Assembly: GCA_020200025.1 (NCBI GenBank)
Contig: JAIVJN010000009.1
Location: forward strand, 1-32,341
DNA length: 32,341 bases
From: Acidobacteriota bacterium
GTDB taxonomy: Bacteria > Acidobacteriota > Vicinamibacteria > Vicinamibacterales > UBA2999
Reading direction: 5' to 3'
The translations under genes were made by a program, and so were the position numbers. The notes under the pieces were generated by a model, which ran no database searches, was not told the origin of the DNA, and worked only from the letters and a program-made list of their open reading frames with translations. Below, in pieces: positions 9,462 to 17,764 of the stretch (the first letter of the stretch is position 1; the number at the start of each line of letters is the position of its first letter).

Positions 9462-10862
9462 CTACGCTCCCGCATCCGGCTGCGCCACGCGCCGGCGCGG
9501 CAACTGAATGTTCAGCGTCTTGATCTTGTAGTTCATCACGCGCGGGCTGATGGCGAGAAGCTCCGCCGCATCCTTCTGCACCCAATTCGACATCTTGAGC
9601 GCTTCGAGCAGCGACTGACGCTCGATCTCCTCGAGCGCAATGCCTGTCGGCGGGATCTTCACGACCGATGCGCTCTCCTTGGTCATCGACGAGGCGCCGA
9701 AATCACCGAGCCGGAGATCATCGGACGTAATCACCGAGCTCTCCGCCAGGAGGGCCGCGCGCTCGATCGCGTTCTCCAGCTCGCGGATGTTGCCGGGCCA
9801 GTTGTAGCGCATCAACATTTTCTGCGCTTCGCTATCCGCGCCGTCGAGCTTCTTCTTCAGCTCGTTGCTGAAGCGGCGGATGAACCACATCCCCAGGGGC
9901 AGAATGTCTTCCTTGCGCTCACGCAGCGGCGGCATTTCCACGGTCACGACATTGAGCCGGTAGTACAAGTCCTCACGAAACTGCGCATTGGACACCATCG
10001 CCTGCAGATCGCGGTTGGTGGCCGCGATGAGCCGCACGTCGACTTTGATGGTACGGGTTCCACCCAGGCGCTCGAACTCGTGCTCTTGGAGCACGCGCAG
10101 TATTTTGGCCTGCGTGCTCGGGCTCATGTCACCGATCTCGTCGAGGAACAGCGAGCCGCCATCGGCTTGCTCGAAGCGGCCGATTCGCTGGCGATCGGCG
10201 CTCGTGAACGCACCTTTCTCGTGACCGAAGAGCTCCGACTCGAGCAGGTTCTCTTGCAGGGCCGCGCAGTTGACCTTGACGAAGTTCCGGGCAGCTCTGA
10301 GCGAGTTGTGGTGAATGGCGCCGGCGATGAGCTCTTTGCCAGTGCCGGTCTCACCGCGGATGAGGACCGTGGAGTTGCTCTTCGCCACTTTCTTCACGAC
10401 GCCGAGCACCTTGTGCAGGGCGTCGCTCGATCCGACGATGCGCTCGAAATTGTAGGTTTCCTGCTGCTCGTGCCGAAAGTAATCGAGCTCGTGGCGCAGG
10501 CGCTTCAGTTCGAGCGCCTTCTCGACCTTCACCTCCATCTCTTCGATCTCGAACGGCTTCTGCACATAGTCGAAGGCGCCATGCTTCATGGCCTCGACGG
10601 CCGTGCTCACCGAGCCAAATGCGGTCATCAGAATGACGGAGGCCGACGGATGGAGGCTCTTCGTGGTTCTGAGCACGTCCAGGCCATCCGACCCGCCCAT
10701 CTTGAGATCGCTCACGACGACGTCGAAGTAGCCTTCATGGAGTCGCTCGATTGCCGCATTGCCGTTGCCGGCTTCCTCCACGTCATGCCCGGCGCCCGTG
10801 AGCGCGAGGGCCAGCCCGCGGCGCAGGGCGTCGTGATCGTCGGCCACCAGAATTCGACTCAT
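9462..10862 (-). CDS. NtrC-family sigma-54-dependent response regulator (REC-AAA+-Fis HTH)
   Basis: MSRILVADDHDALRRGL...VVSDLKMGGSDGL; GETGTGKELIAGAIH; ELFGHEKGAFTSA; NWPGNIRELENAIERA; C-terminal Fis-type HTH. Confidence 0.95.
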   Translation of the reverse strand: MSRILVADDHDALRRGLALALTGAGHDVEEAGNGNAAIERLHEGYFDVVVSDLKMGGSDGLDVLRTTKSLHPSASVILMTAFGSVSTAVEAMKHGAFDYVQKPFEIEEMEVKVEKALELKRLRHELDYFRHEQQETYNFERIVGSSDALHKVLGVVKKVAKSNSTVLIRGETGTGKELIAGAIHHNSLRAARNFVKVNCAALQENLLESELFGHEKGAFTSADRQRIGRFEQADGGSLFLDEIGDMSPSTQAKILRVLQEHEFERLGGTRTIKVDVRLIAATNRDLQAMVSNAQFREDLYYRLNVVTVEMPPLRERKEDILPLGMWFIRRFSNELKKKLDGADSEAQKMLMRYNWPGNIRELENAIERAALLAESSVITSDDLRLGDFGASSMTKESASVVKIPPTGIALEEIERQSLLEALKMSNWVQKDAAELLAISPRVMNYKIKTLNIQLPRRRVAQPDAGA

Positions 10863-10893
10863 CGTTCAGCTCTCGGCTTCAGGCACGGACGAA

Positions 10894-10937
10894 GCAACCT
10901 GGTTGCTCTCAAAGGTTCGCGAGAGCAACCAGGTTGC
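10894..10937. repeat. Paired-dyad palindromic element, copy 3
   Basis: GCAACCTGGTTGC (10894-10906) and GCAACCAGGTTGC (10925-10937), offset 31 bp; followed by ACTCTGCACTCTGCACTC (10948-10965). Confidence 0.9.
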
Positions 10938-10970
10938 CTCGTCACTGACTCTGCACTCTGCACTCGTCCG

Positions 10971-12137
10971 CTACCGCACCCATTCGCTCGTGCTCTCCAC
11001 GGGTAGCGAGACGCGGAAGCAGGTGCCTCGACCCGGCACGCTCGTCATGTCGATGCGGCCCTCGTGCGCGTCAACGATCTTGCGCACGATGGCCAGTCCG
11101 AGGCCCGAACCCTGCGGCTTGGTCGTGAAGAACGGGTTGAAGATCTTGTCGGTCAGCTCGCTCGCGACGCCCGGCCCATCGTCGGCCACTTCGACGATGA
11201 CCGTCGGCACCGCCTCGTGACCGTCGGGCAGCAGCGCCCCGTCGTCGCCGTCATGCGTGAGCCGAGCCGCAATCGCAATCGTGCCGCCGCCCTCGAGCGC
11301 CTCATAGGCGTTGATGAGGAGGTTGCCGAAGACCTGCGTCAACTGATGGCCATCACCTTTGATGGGCGGAATCTCCGCTGGGACGTCGAGCGTGATCGCG
11401 ATCTGGCCGCGGCGCACTTTGCCGTCGGCCACCGCCACGGCGTTCTGCAGCGCGTGCAAGAGGGGTGTCCGCTCCATCTGCAGCCGTACGGGCCGCACGA
11501 ACTCGAGCACTTCCTGCACGATGGCATTGGCCATCTTCGCCTCGTTGATGATCTCGCTCACGAGGCCGAGCGCGTCGCGATTGCCCGCGAGTTGCCGCTT
11601 GAGCAGGCCCGCCATCACCTCGATGCCTGCCAGCGGATTCTTGATCTCGTGCGCGACGGTGGCAGCCATCTCGCCGACGGCGGCCAGGCGATCGCGCAGC
11701 CGCTCGCGCTCTTCGAGCTGTTCGACGTGCGTGAGGTCCTTGAAGAAAAGCGCCGCGCCGGTGGCCTCGCCGTCGTCGTCGCGAACGAGTGAGAGGGTGT
11801 AACCGATCACCTTGTCGGTCGGCTTGAGTCGCAGGTCCGCGCGGTTTGGCAGCGCTGCCAGCTCGAATGCCCCAGCGAGCACCCTGACAATGTCTGGATG
11901 GTGGCGAAGGACTTCGGAGTACGGTCGACCCACGTATGTCGTCGACACCGGCAAGCCAAAGATCCGGCACGCTTCCCCATTGATGAGGACCAGCAGACCA
12001 TCGCGCTTGATGGCCAGCACGCCGTTGCGCATGTTGGCGACCATCTGACGGAAGAACACGTCGCCGAGGCCGACGGCCTCGAGGGTGGTCGGGTCGCGGG
12101 GAGAGAGCGTTGGCTTGGTGGAGCGTCGAGGGGTCAT
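10971..12137 (-). CDS. PAS-domain sensor histidine kinase, cognate partner of the NtrC-type regulator
   Basis: PAS-like MRNGVLAIKRDGLLVLINGEACRIFG; HisKA EMAATVAHEIKNPLAGIEVM; HATPase NLLINAYEAL, DDGPGV, TTKPQGSGLGLAIVRKIVDAHEG. Confidence 0.94.
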   Translation of the reverse strand: MTPRRSTKPTLSPRDPTTLEAVGLGDVFFRQMVANMRNGVLAIKRDGLLVLINGEACRIFGLPVSTTYVGRPYSEVLRHHPDIVRVLAGAFELAALPNRADLRLKPTDKVIGYTLSLVRDDDGEATGAALFFKDLTHVEQLEERERLRDRLAAVGEMAATVAHEIKNPLAGIEVMAGLLKRQLAGNRDALGLVSEIINEAKMANAIVQEVLEFVRPVRLQMERTPLLHALQNAVAVADGKVRRGQIAITLDVPAEIPPIKGDGHQLTQVFGNLLINAYEALEGGGTIAIAARLTHDGDDGALLPDGHEAVPTVIVEVADDGPGVASELTDKIFNPFFTTKPQGSGLGLAIVRKIVDAHEGRIDMTSVPGRGTCFRVSLPVESTSEWVR

Positions 12138-12156
12138 GCGTGCCGGGGGCGCAGGC

Positions 12157-12170
12157 GCAAACTGCGTACC
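12157..12170 (-). promoter_or_regulatory. Candidate sigma-54 (-24/-12) promoter upstream of the histidine kinase
   Basis: Minus strand GGTACG-CAGT-TTGC: GG and GC separated as in TGGCACG-N4-TTGCW. Predicted TSS would leave only about 8 nt before the annotated ATG, so start or promoter is uncertain. Confidence 0.35.
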
Positions 12171-12242
12171 TCATCAGGAAGGCCGCCGTGGACGGCAAAG
12201 CCCTGTGATTACAGAAATCGAATCTGGGCGCGGTGTCGGCAG

Positions 12243-12322
12243 ATTACATAATTGTAATAGAAATCACGAAACGAAACCCGTTTCGTTTTTTCCAAGCCGT
12301 GAGAAAACGAAACCCGGTTTGG
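12243..12322. repeat. Cluster of AT-rich dyads in the intergenic region between ABC-F and histidine kinase
   Basis: ATTACA-TAAT-TGTAAT (12243-12258); AAACGAAA-CCCG-TTTCGTTT (12269-12288) plus T run; imperfect AACGAAACCCGGTTTGGTTTCG. Confidence 0.7.
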
Positions 12323-12331
12323 TTTCGACCG

Positions 12332-14344
12332 CTACCGCCCGGCATCGACCGTGGCCTGCAGCATCTCCCACTGATTCAGCAGATCGCCGACTTCCCACAT
12401 CAACAGTTGATGTCGCTCGACGATTGGCTGCGCGGCGCTCCGATCGTCGAAGAATCCGTGAGCGGACATCGTCTGCTCGATGGCCTTGATCGCCTGCTCG
12501 CGGTCGGCGATGCGCGTCTCGAGCTCTGTGAGCCGATCGCGAAGGGCCTGCTGCGCCCGGTCCTTCTTCCGGCGCTCCGCAGTCTCACGCTTGCGGTCCT
12601 CGAAGCCGGCAGGTGTCGACCCGACGCCCCGCACAAGCTGAGCGGCGCCGGTCGCCGGCGACACGCTGACGGGCGGTTTCGCGGCCGGCGACGGCTTCGC
12701 AGCGATCGCCGCAACCACGGGCGCCACTTGCAGGCTACCCTGGACGGCTTTGCTCCACAGGAACTCGGCATAGGTGCCTGGATACAGGAGGGCGCGGCCC
12801 GCGCCCACTTCCACGATCTTGGTGGCCAGACGCTCGACGAAGTAGCGATCGTGCGACACGAAGACCATCGTGCCCCCGTAGTCGGCGAGGGCATCGAGCA
12901 GCACTTCTTTCGAATCGATATCCAGGTGGTTGGTCGGCTCGTCGAGCAGGAGTGTGTTCGACGGGCGGAGCAGCATGCGTGCAACCGCCAATCGCGTGCG
13001 TTCTCCGCCCGAAAGTACGCCAGCCTTCTTGTAGACGTCGTCACCAGAGAAGAGAAAGCCGCCGAGAACGTTGCGAATGGCGGGCACCATCTGACTCGGC
13101 GAGCCTGACGCCAATGTTTCGTACACTGTGAGCCCAGGATCCAGGCGTGTGGCTTCGTCTTGCGCGAAGTACTGAACGACCACTTGATGCCCGAGGACCC
13201 GGCTGCCCGCGTCGGGCTCACAGTCGGCCGACAGCAGCCTCATGAGGGTCGACTTGCCCGCACCGTTCGGACCGACGAGAGCAATCCGGTCGCCCCGTTC
13301 GACGAGCAGGTCGACGCTATCGAGCACGACCTTGTCCGCATATGCCTTCCGGGCGCCTTTGAGCTCGACGACTGCTCGGCCGCTCTTTGCGGCGGACGGA
13401 AAATGGAAGGCGATGCGCTTGCGCTCTGGGGGAACCTCGATGCGCTCGATCTTCTCGAGCGCTTTGATGCGACTTTGCACCTGAGCGGCCTTCGTCGCCT
13501 GATAGCGAAAGCGATCGATGAACTGCTGAACGCGCTCGATCTCCTCGTCTTGCCGCCGCTTGGCCTCGCGCAAACGCTCCATGCGCGCGTCCCGCTGTTC
13601 CAGATACGTCGAGTAGTTGCACGGGTAGTCGGCGATCGTCCGCAGTGACAGATCGGCAATGCGGTTCACGACGGTGTCGAGGAAATAACGATCGTGAGAG
13701 ACGACGATGACCGAATGCGGGTAGACGTCGAGATAGCTCTCGAGCCAGTTGCGCGCGTCGAGATCGAGATGGTTCGTCGGTTCGTCGAGAAGCAGCAGCC
13801 CTGGCTGACTGAGCAGCAACTTGGCCAGCGCCAGCCGCATTTGCCAGCCGCCGGACAGGTGGTCGGTCTCTTCGACGAAATCCGCGTCTGAGAAGCCCAG
13901 CCCGCGGAGGACCGTGGCCACCTTCAGCTCGAGATGATAGCCATCGGCGATGGTGAAGCGATCCTGCAGCTCGCTGTAGCGATGGAGCGCATGATCGTGC
14001 GCCTCCTGGGGCAACGATTGGTCGCCGAGTCGATGCTCCAGATCGTGCATCTCGGCTTTCATATCGAGCAGTGGCTTGAGGGCCAGGCTGGCTTCGTCGA
14101 CCACGCGTCGTCCGCTGTGTGCGAGACCGTCCTGCGGCAGATAGCCAACGGTCAAGGCGTTGGGTTTCAACACCTCTCCGCCGTCCGGCTCGTCGAGTCC
14201 GGCAAGCATCTTCAACAGCGTCGTTTTGCCGGCGCCGTTTGGGCCGCACAGGCCGACGCGATCGCGGTCGCCCACCTGCCAGGTCACGCGCTCGAGGAGG
14301 GTGCGCCCGCCAAACGATTTGGTCAGGGATTGCAGCTGGATCAT
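12332..14344 (-). CDS. ABC-F family ATPase (two NBDs, C-terminal coiled coil)
   Basis: GPNGAGKTTLLKMLAG, LSGGWQMRLALAKLLL, GPNGAGKSTLMRLLS, LSGGERTRLAVARMLLRPSNTLLLDEPTNHLD; no TM segments. Confidence 0.95.
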   Translation of the reverse strand: MIQLQSLTKSFGGRTLLERVTWQVGDRDRVGLCGPNGAGKTTLLKMLAGLDEPDGGEVLKPNALTVGYLPQDGLAHSGRRVVDEASLALKPLLDMKAEMHDLEHRLGDQSLPQEAHDHALHRYSELQDRFTIADGYHLELKVATVLRGLGFSDADFVEETDHLSGGWQMRLALAKLLLSQPGLLLLDEPTNHLDLDARNWLESYLDVYPHSVIVVSHDRYFLDTVVNRIADLSLRTIADYPCNYSTYLEQRDARMERLREAKRRQDEEIERVQQFIDRFRYQATKAAQVQSRIKALEKIERIEVPPERKRIAFHFPSAAKSGRAVVELKGARKAYADKVVLDSVDLLVERGDRIALVGPNGAGKSTLMRLLSADCEPDAGSRVLGHQVVVQYFAQDEATRLDPGLTVYETLASGSPSQMVPAIRNVLGGFLFSGDDVYKKAGVLSGGERTRLAVARMLLRPSNTLLLDEPTNHLDIDSKEVLLDALADYGGTMVFVSHDRYFVERLATKIVEVGAGRALLYPGTYAEFLWSKAVQGSLQVAPVVAAIAAKPSPAAKPPVSVSPATGAAQLVRGVGSTPAGFEDRKRETAERRKKDRAQQALRDRLTELETRIADREQAIKAIEQTMSAHGFFDDRSAAQPIVERHQLLMWEVGDLLNQWEMLQATVDAGR

Positions 14345-14386
14345 TGCGAAGCGTCAGTCAACACAACACGAAGACCAGGAAGATAT

Positions 14387-14429
14387 CCAACCGGGTTGCT
14401 CTCGTGCGACTCGAGAGCACCCCGGTTGG
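14387..14429. repeat. Paired-dyad palindromic element, copy 4 (diverged)
   Basis: CCAACCGGGTTGC (14387-14399) and GCACCCCGGTTGG (14417-14429), offset 30 bp; arms complementary to each other with one mismatch. Confidence 0.8.
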
Positions 14430-14516
14430 TTCCGATCGTTCGTGACCTTCGTTTTGTCGCTCGCTGACGTTATCGACTACTAGTGTACCAGGACCTTGTG
14501 CGGTCCAGCCCGAGCC

Positions 14517-14936
14517 CTACTCGCCGAGTGCGCGAGCGGCGGCCGCCAGCACCTGTGGCACGCGGAACGGCTTGGTGAGGTAGATGGCCGATCGTCCGTC
14601 GGGAGCGGTGTCCACGTCGTAGTCGGCGAGCGCCAGCGTCTTCGACAGCAGCTCGCGAATGCTCGCTTCGTCGTCGGCCACGAGGACGCGGAGACGAACG
14701 TGGCGACCCGGGCCAGCCTCCTTCGCCTCCGCGGCTGGACGGTCGCCGCGCGGGCGAGGTGAATCGAGCCAGATGTCGATGTCACGCTTGCGAAACCGCC
14801 ATTGACGACCCACGCGGACCGCGGGAATCTTGCCGGCCTTGATCAGGCGATAGACCGTGCGCAGATTGACCTGAAGATACTCGAGCACCTCCTCGGTCGT
14901 CAGGAAGGTCTCGTCGTTTGGAACGTTGATGCCCAC
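14517..14936 (-). CDS. Excisionase-type HTH protein fused to an internally truncated receiver domain
   Basis: HTH: TTEEVLEYLQVNLRTVYRLIKAGKIPAVRVGRQWRFRKRDIDIWLD; REC remnants LRVLVADDEASIRELLSKTLALADYDVDTAPDGRSA joined directly to IYLTKPFRVPQVLAAAARALGE. Confidence 0.88.
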   Translation of the reverse strand: MGINVPNDETFLTTEEVLEYLQVNLRTVYRLIKAGKIPAVRVGRQWRFRKRDIDIWLDSPRPRGDRPAAEAKEAGPGRHVRLRVLVADDEASIRELLSKTLALADYDVDTAPDGRSAIYLTKPFRVPQVLAAAARALGE

Positions 14937-14957
14937 CGATCGCTCTTACTTCGTATC

Positions 14958-17069
14958 TTATCGTCTCTGTGCTCGCATCGTCTCGATGCCGCACGGCAGC
15001 TCGATGATGAAGAGTGCCCCCCCGTCGGGCCGGTTCTGCGCGGCGATGTGCCCGCCGTGCTCCTGCGCGATTCCGTAGGCGATCGCGAGTCCAAGACCGG
15101 TGCCCTGACCGACCTCCTTGGTGGTAAAGAACGGCTCGAAGAGCCGTGGCAGCGCCTCGGGCGGAATGCCGGGACCGTTGTCCGACACGACGACGGTGCA
15201 ACGGCCACGGACGCGATCGGCGCGCGTGACAATCTGCAGCATCCGACCTTCGCCGCGGGCGGCGAGCGCCTGCTCCGCATTGATCACGACGTTGAGGAGC
15301 GCTTGCTGCAGGAGGTGCGCATCGCCGGCAAGCCATGGCAACCGCGGCTCGAGCTCGCGGACGAGTGCAATGTTCTGCGCGCGGCAGGCCGTGGCTCGTA
15401 GAGACAGCACGCGACGGATCACACGGTTCAGGTTGAGGCGCCGCAGCGCGATGCGGCGGGAACCCGCGAAGACCAGGAGATTGTTGACGATCTTCGCAGC
15501 ACGATCCGCCTCGCGGAAGACGAGCCGCAGATCGCGCCGCACGGGTGCCGCGAGGCGTTCGGTGGTGAGCAGGAGCTCGAGGTGTCCCAAGACCCCCTGC
15601 AGCGGGTTGTTGAGCTCGTGGGCGATGCCGGCGACGACCTGACCGAGCGCCGCCAGCTTTTCCGACTGCGCCAGCCGATCGTGCAGCTCGGCGCGTTCGG
15701 CTTCGAGCCGCGCCTGGCCCGTGACGTCGCGCGCGACGAGCACCATGCCGATCAGCTCGCTGTCGACGCCGAGCAGGGGACTGAGCGTGAACGCGAACGT
15801 GCCGTTCAGCACCGGGTCGGCCATCTCGCGCGTCTCGGCCCCATCCGGCGCGCCGTTGTTCTCAGCCCGTGCCGCCAGCCAGGAGAGCACATCGCCGCCG
15901 ACGAATCCCTGCAGGGGACGTTCGAACATGTCATCCTGCCGGCGATGGAACCTCTCGGCAAAACTCTGATTGACGTGGACCAGGTGCAGGCGTCGATCGC
16001 ACACGAGGACGAGATCGGCAACCGAGTTGAAGGCGTTCTCGAGCTCGCGCCGTGACCGGAGGGTGTCTTCGAGCAGCAACACGTTCTCGATGGCCGACGA
16101 CAACTGGCGGGCGATCTCGGCGATCCGATCGACGAGCGCCGATTCGCGATCGGGCTCGACGGGCAAGCCTTCGACGGAGAGGGTTCCGAGCGCGCGGCGC
16201 CGGCCGCGCAGCGGGGCGAGCACGCGGACGCCGTGGTCGGCTGTCATGGTGAGCTCGGCTCGGCCGCGGCGAAGCGCCGCCGAGACCGGCACCGACTCAT
16301 CGTCAACCGGCACCTGCAGCCCGCTGGCGACCAGCGCCGGATCGGACGATGCGATGAGACGAAGCCGCCGAGCGCGCCGGAAGTGAAGCCAGACCGACAC
16401 GCGCGCGGCACCCACGAGCGTCCGGCACCGAACGCAGAAGCTCTCGAGGCGAGAGGGCAAGGTGAGCGACGACGACATGCTCCGCGTCAGCTCGGCGAAC
16501 ATCTTCTCGAGGTCGTCCTCGATGTTCGCTTCGCGCTGCAGCCGTGCGCGGTCGAGCACGAGCGTGAAGAGATCGCCGACGGCAAGCACGGCGTCGCGGC
16601 ATTGGTCGAGGGCGATCGGCTCGTCCACCCCCAGCACCAGGAGGCCGAGCGGTCGATTCGCGGCCACGAGCGGCACGAGAAGGGCGCCCGAGGTGTTGAG
16701 CCGCTGCGCCAGATCGGGCATTGTTTGCGACAAGCATTCGATCGTCACGAGGTCGGCGGTGGACCACGCTCGTGCCGCCGCGGCCCGTCCGGGGGCGCTC
16801 GTCAGCCAGGCATCGTGAGCCAGCTCCTCGACGCAAAAGGCGGAAGAGGCGAAGAGCGAAGGGCCTTGAGGTCCGGAAGTGAGCAGGACGCTGCACCGGC
16901 CGCCGCAGGCCTGAACGGCGCGCTGGTGAAGATCGGGCAAAAGGTCGGCGAGGCGGTCGCGCCCAGCCACCGACCACGCGCGGGCCCCGTGGCCGCTGCC
17001 GCTCATGGCGGCGATTGTACCAACACTCACCGGCTCGGGCGGGCCAAGGCGAGATCGGCAGACTTTCAT
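14958..17069 (-). CDS. GAF/PAS-containing sensor histidine kinase (start may be ATG at 17006)
   Basis: HisKA LAALGQVVAGIAHELNNPLQGVLGHLELL; HATPase NVVINAEQAL, DNGPGIPPEALPRLFEPFFTTKEVGQGTGLGLAIAYGIAQEHGG; PAS-like region RRELENAFNSVADLVLVCDRRLHLVHVNQSFAERF. Confidence 0.93.
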   Translation of the reverse strand: MKVCRSRLGPPEPVSVGTIAAMSGSGHGARAWSVAGRDRLADLLPDLHQRAVQACGGRCSVLLTSGPQGPSLFASSAFCVEELAHDAWLTSAPGRAAAARAWSTADLVTIECLSQTMPDLAQRLNTSGALLVPLVAANRPLGLLVLGVDEPIALDQCRDAVLAVGDLFTLVLDRARLQREANIEDDLEKMFAELTRSMSSSLTLPSRLESFCVRCRTLVGAARVSVWLHFRRARRLRLIASSDPALVASGLQVPVDDESVPVSAALRRGRAELTMTADHGVRVLAPLRGRRRALGTLSVEGLPVEPDRESALVDRIAEIARQLSSAIENVLLLEDTLRSRRELENAFNSVADLVLVCDRRLHLVHVNQSFAERFHRRQDDMFERPLQGFVGGDVLSWLAARAENNGAPDGAETREMADPVLNGTFAFTLSPLLGVDSELIGMVLVARDVTGQARLEAERAELHDRLAQSEKLAALGQVVAGIAHELNNPLQGVLGHLELLLTTERLAAPVRRDLRLVFREADRAAKIVNNLLVFAGSRRIALRRLNLNRVIRRVLSLRATACRAQNIALVRELEPRLPWLAGDAHLLQQALLNVVINAEQALAARGEGRMLQIVTRADRVRGRCTVVVSDNGPGIPPEALPRLFEPFFTTKEVGQGTGLGLAIAYGIAQEHGGHIAAQNRPDGGALFIIELPCGIETMRAQRR

Positions 17070-17161
17070 CGGTGCGCCGCGTCTTACAGTGGTAGAACGT
17101 ACGTGCTGCGCGTATCCCGTGGGGGAGGCGGCAGGGCAGGTCAGCGGGAGAGGAGTGCCGC

Positions 17162-17764
17162 CTGGTCCCGATAGCGTGGACCGACGAAGAGCTCGTCCAA
17201 CGATCGAAGGACGGGGATCTCGAGAGCTTCAACCAGCTCGTCAAGCGCTGGGAACGGCCGATTTACGCCCTGGCCTATCGCACCATCGGTCGCGAGGAAG
17301 ACGCCCGCGACGTGTGTCAGGAGACGTTTCTCCGGGCGTTTCGCGGGCTCCGCGGTTTCAAAGGAGAGGCGAAATTCTCATCCTGGCTCTACCGTATCGC
17401 CCTCAACCTCTGTCGCGACTGGATCCGACGCCAGCGCCGCACCCCGACCGTGCCCATGCCGGACGGCCTCGACCTGATGGAGCTCGCGGGCGAGCAGGGG
17501 CCGGTCGAATCGATCGAAGATCTCGTCGCCCGTCGCGAGATGGGCCGTGCCGTCGCCGAGGCCATGCGGCATCTGCCCGACGAGCAGCGCACGGCCATCG
17601 TCCTCAAGGAGTACCACGGGTTGACGTTCCAGGAGATCGCCGACCTGCAGGGCTGTCCGCTCAGCACGGTCAAGACCCGCCTGTATCAAGGCCTGAGTGT
17701 TCTCAGGCGTCACTTGCACCAGACCGGATCCCGCCCCGCGCGGGTTAGTGGGAAGGCGTCATGA
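17162..17764 (+). CDS. ECF-type RNA polymerase sigma factor, probable CTG start
   Basis: In-frame (L/M)VPIAWTDEELVQRSKDGDLESFNQLVKRWERPIYALAYRTIGREEDARDVCQETFLRAFRG (sigma-2) and HLPDEQRTAIVLKEYHGLTFQEIADLQGCPLSTVKTRLYQGL (sigma-4). ORF track starts at GTG 17312, which would delete most of sigma-2. Confidence 0.85.
   Translation: MVPIAWTDEELVQRSKDGDLESFNQLVKRWERPIYALAYRTIGREEDARDVCQETFLRAFRGLRGFKGEAKFSSWLYRIALNLCRDWIRRQRRTPTVPMPDGLDLMELAGEQGPVESIEDLVARREMGRAVAEAMRHLPDEQRTAIVLKEYHGLTFQEIADLQGCPLSTVKTRLYQGLSVLRRHLHQTGSRPARVSGKAS

Noticed and set aside
6982-10937. Could the regularly spaced GCAACC dyads be a CRISPR array?
   Set aside because: Only two units per locus, loci are kilobases apart, spacers are about 18 bp and there are no cas genes.
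17097-17104. ACGTACGT palindrome and GAAC...CGT words as an ECF autoregulatory promoter
   Set aside because: AAC to CGT spacing (12 or 19 bp) does not fit the usual 16-17 bp ECF promoter geometry; 8-bp palindrome alone is weak evidence.
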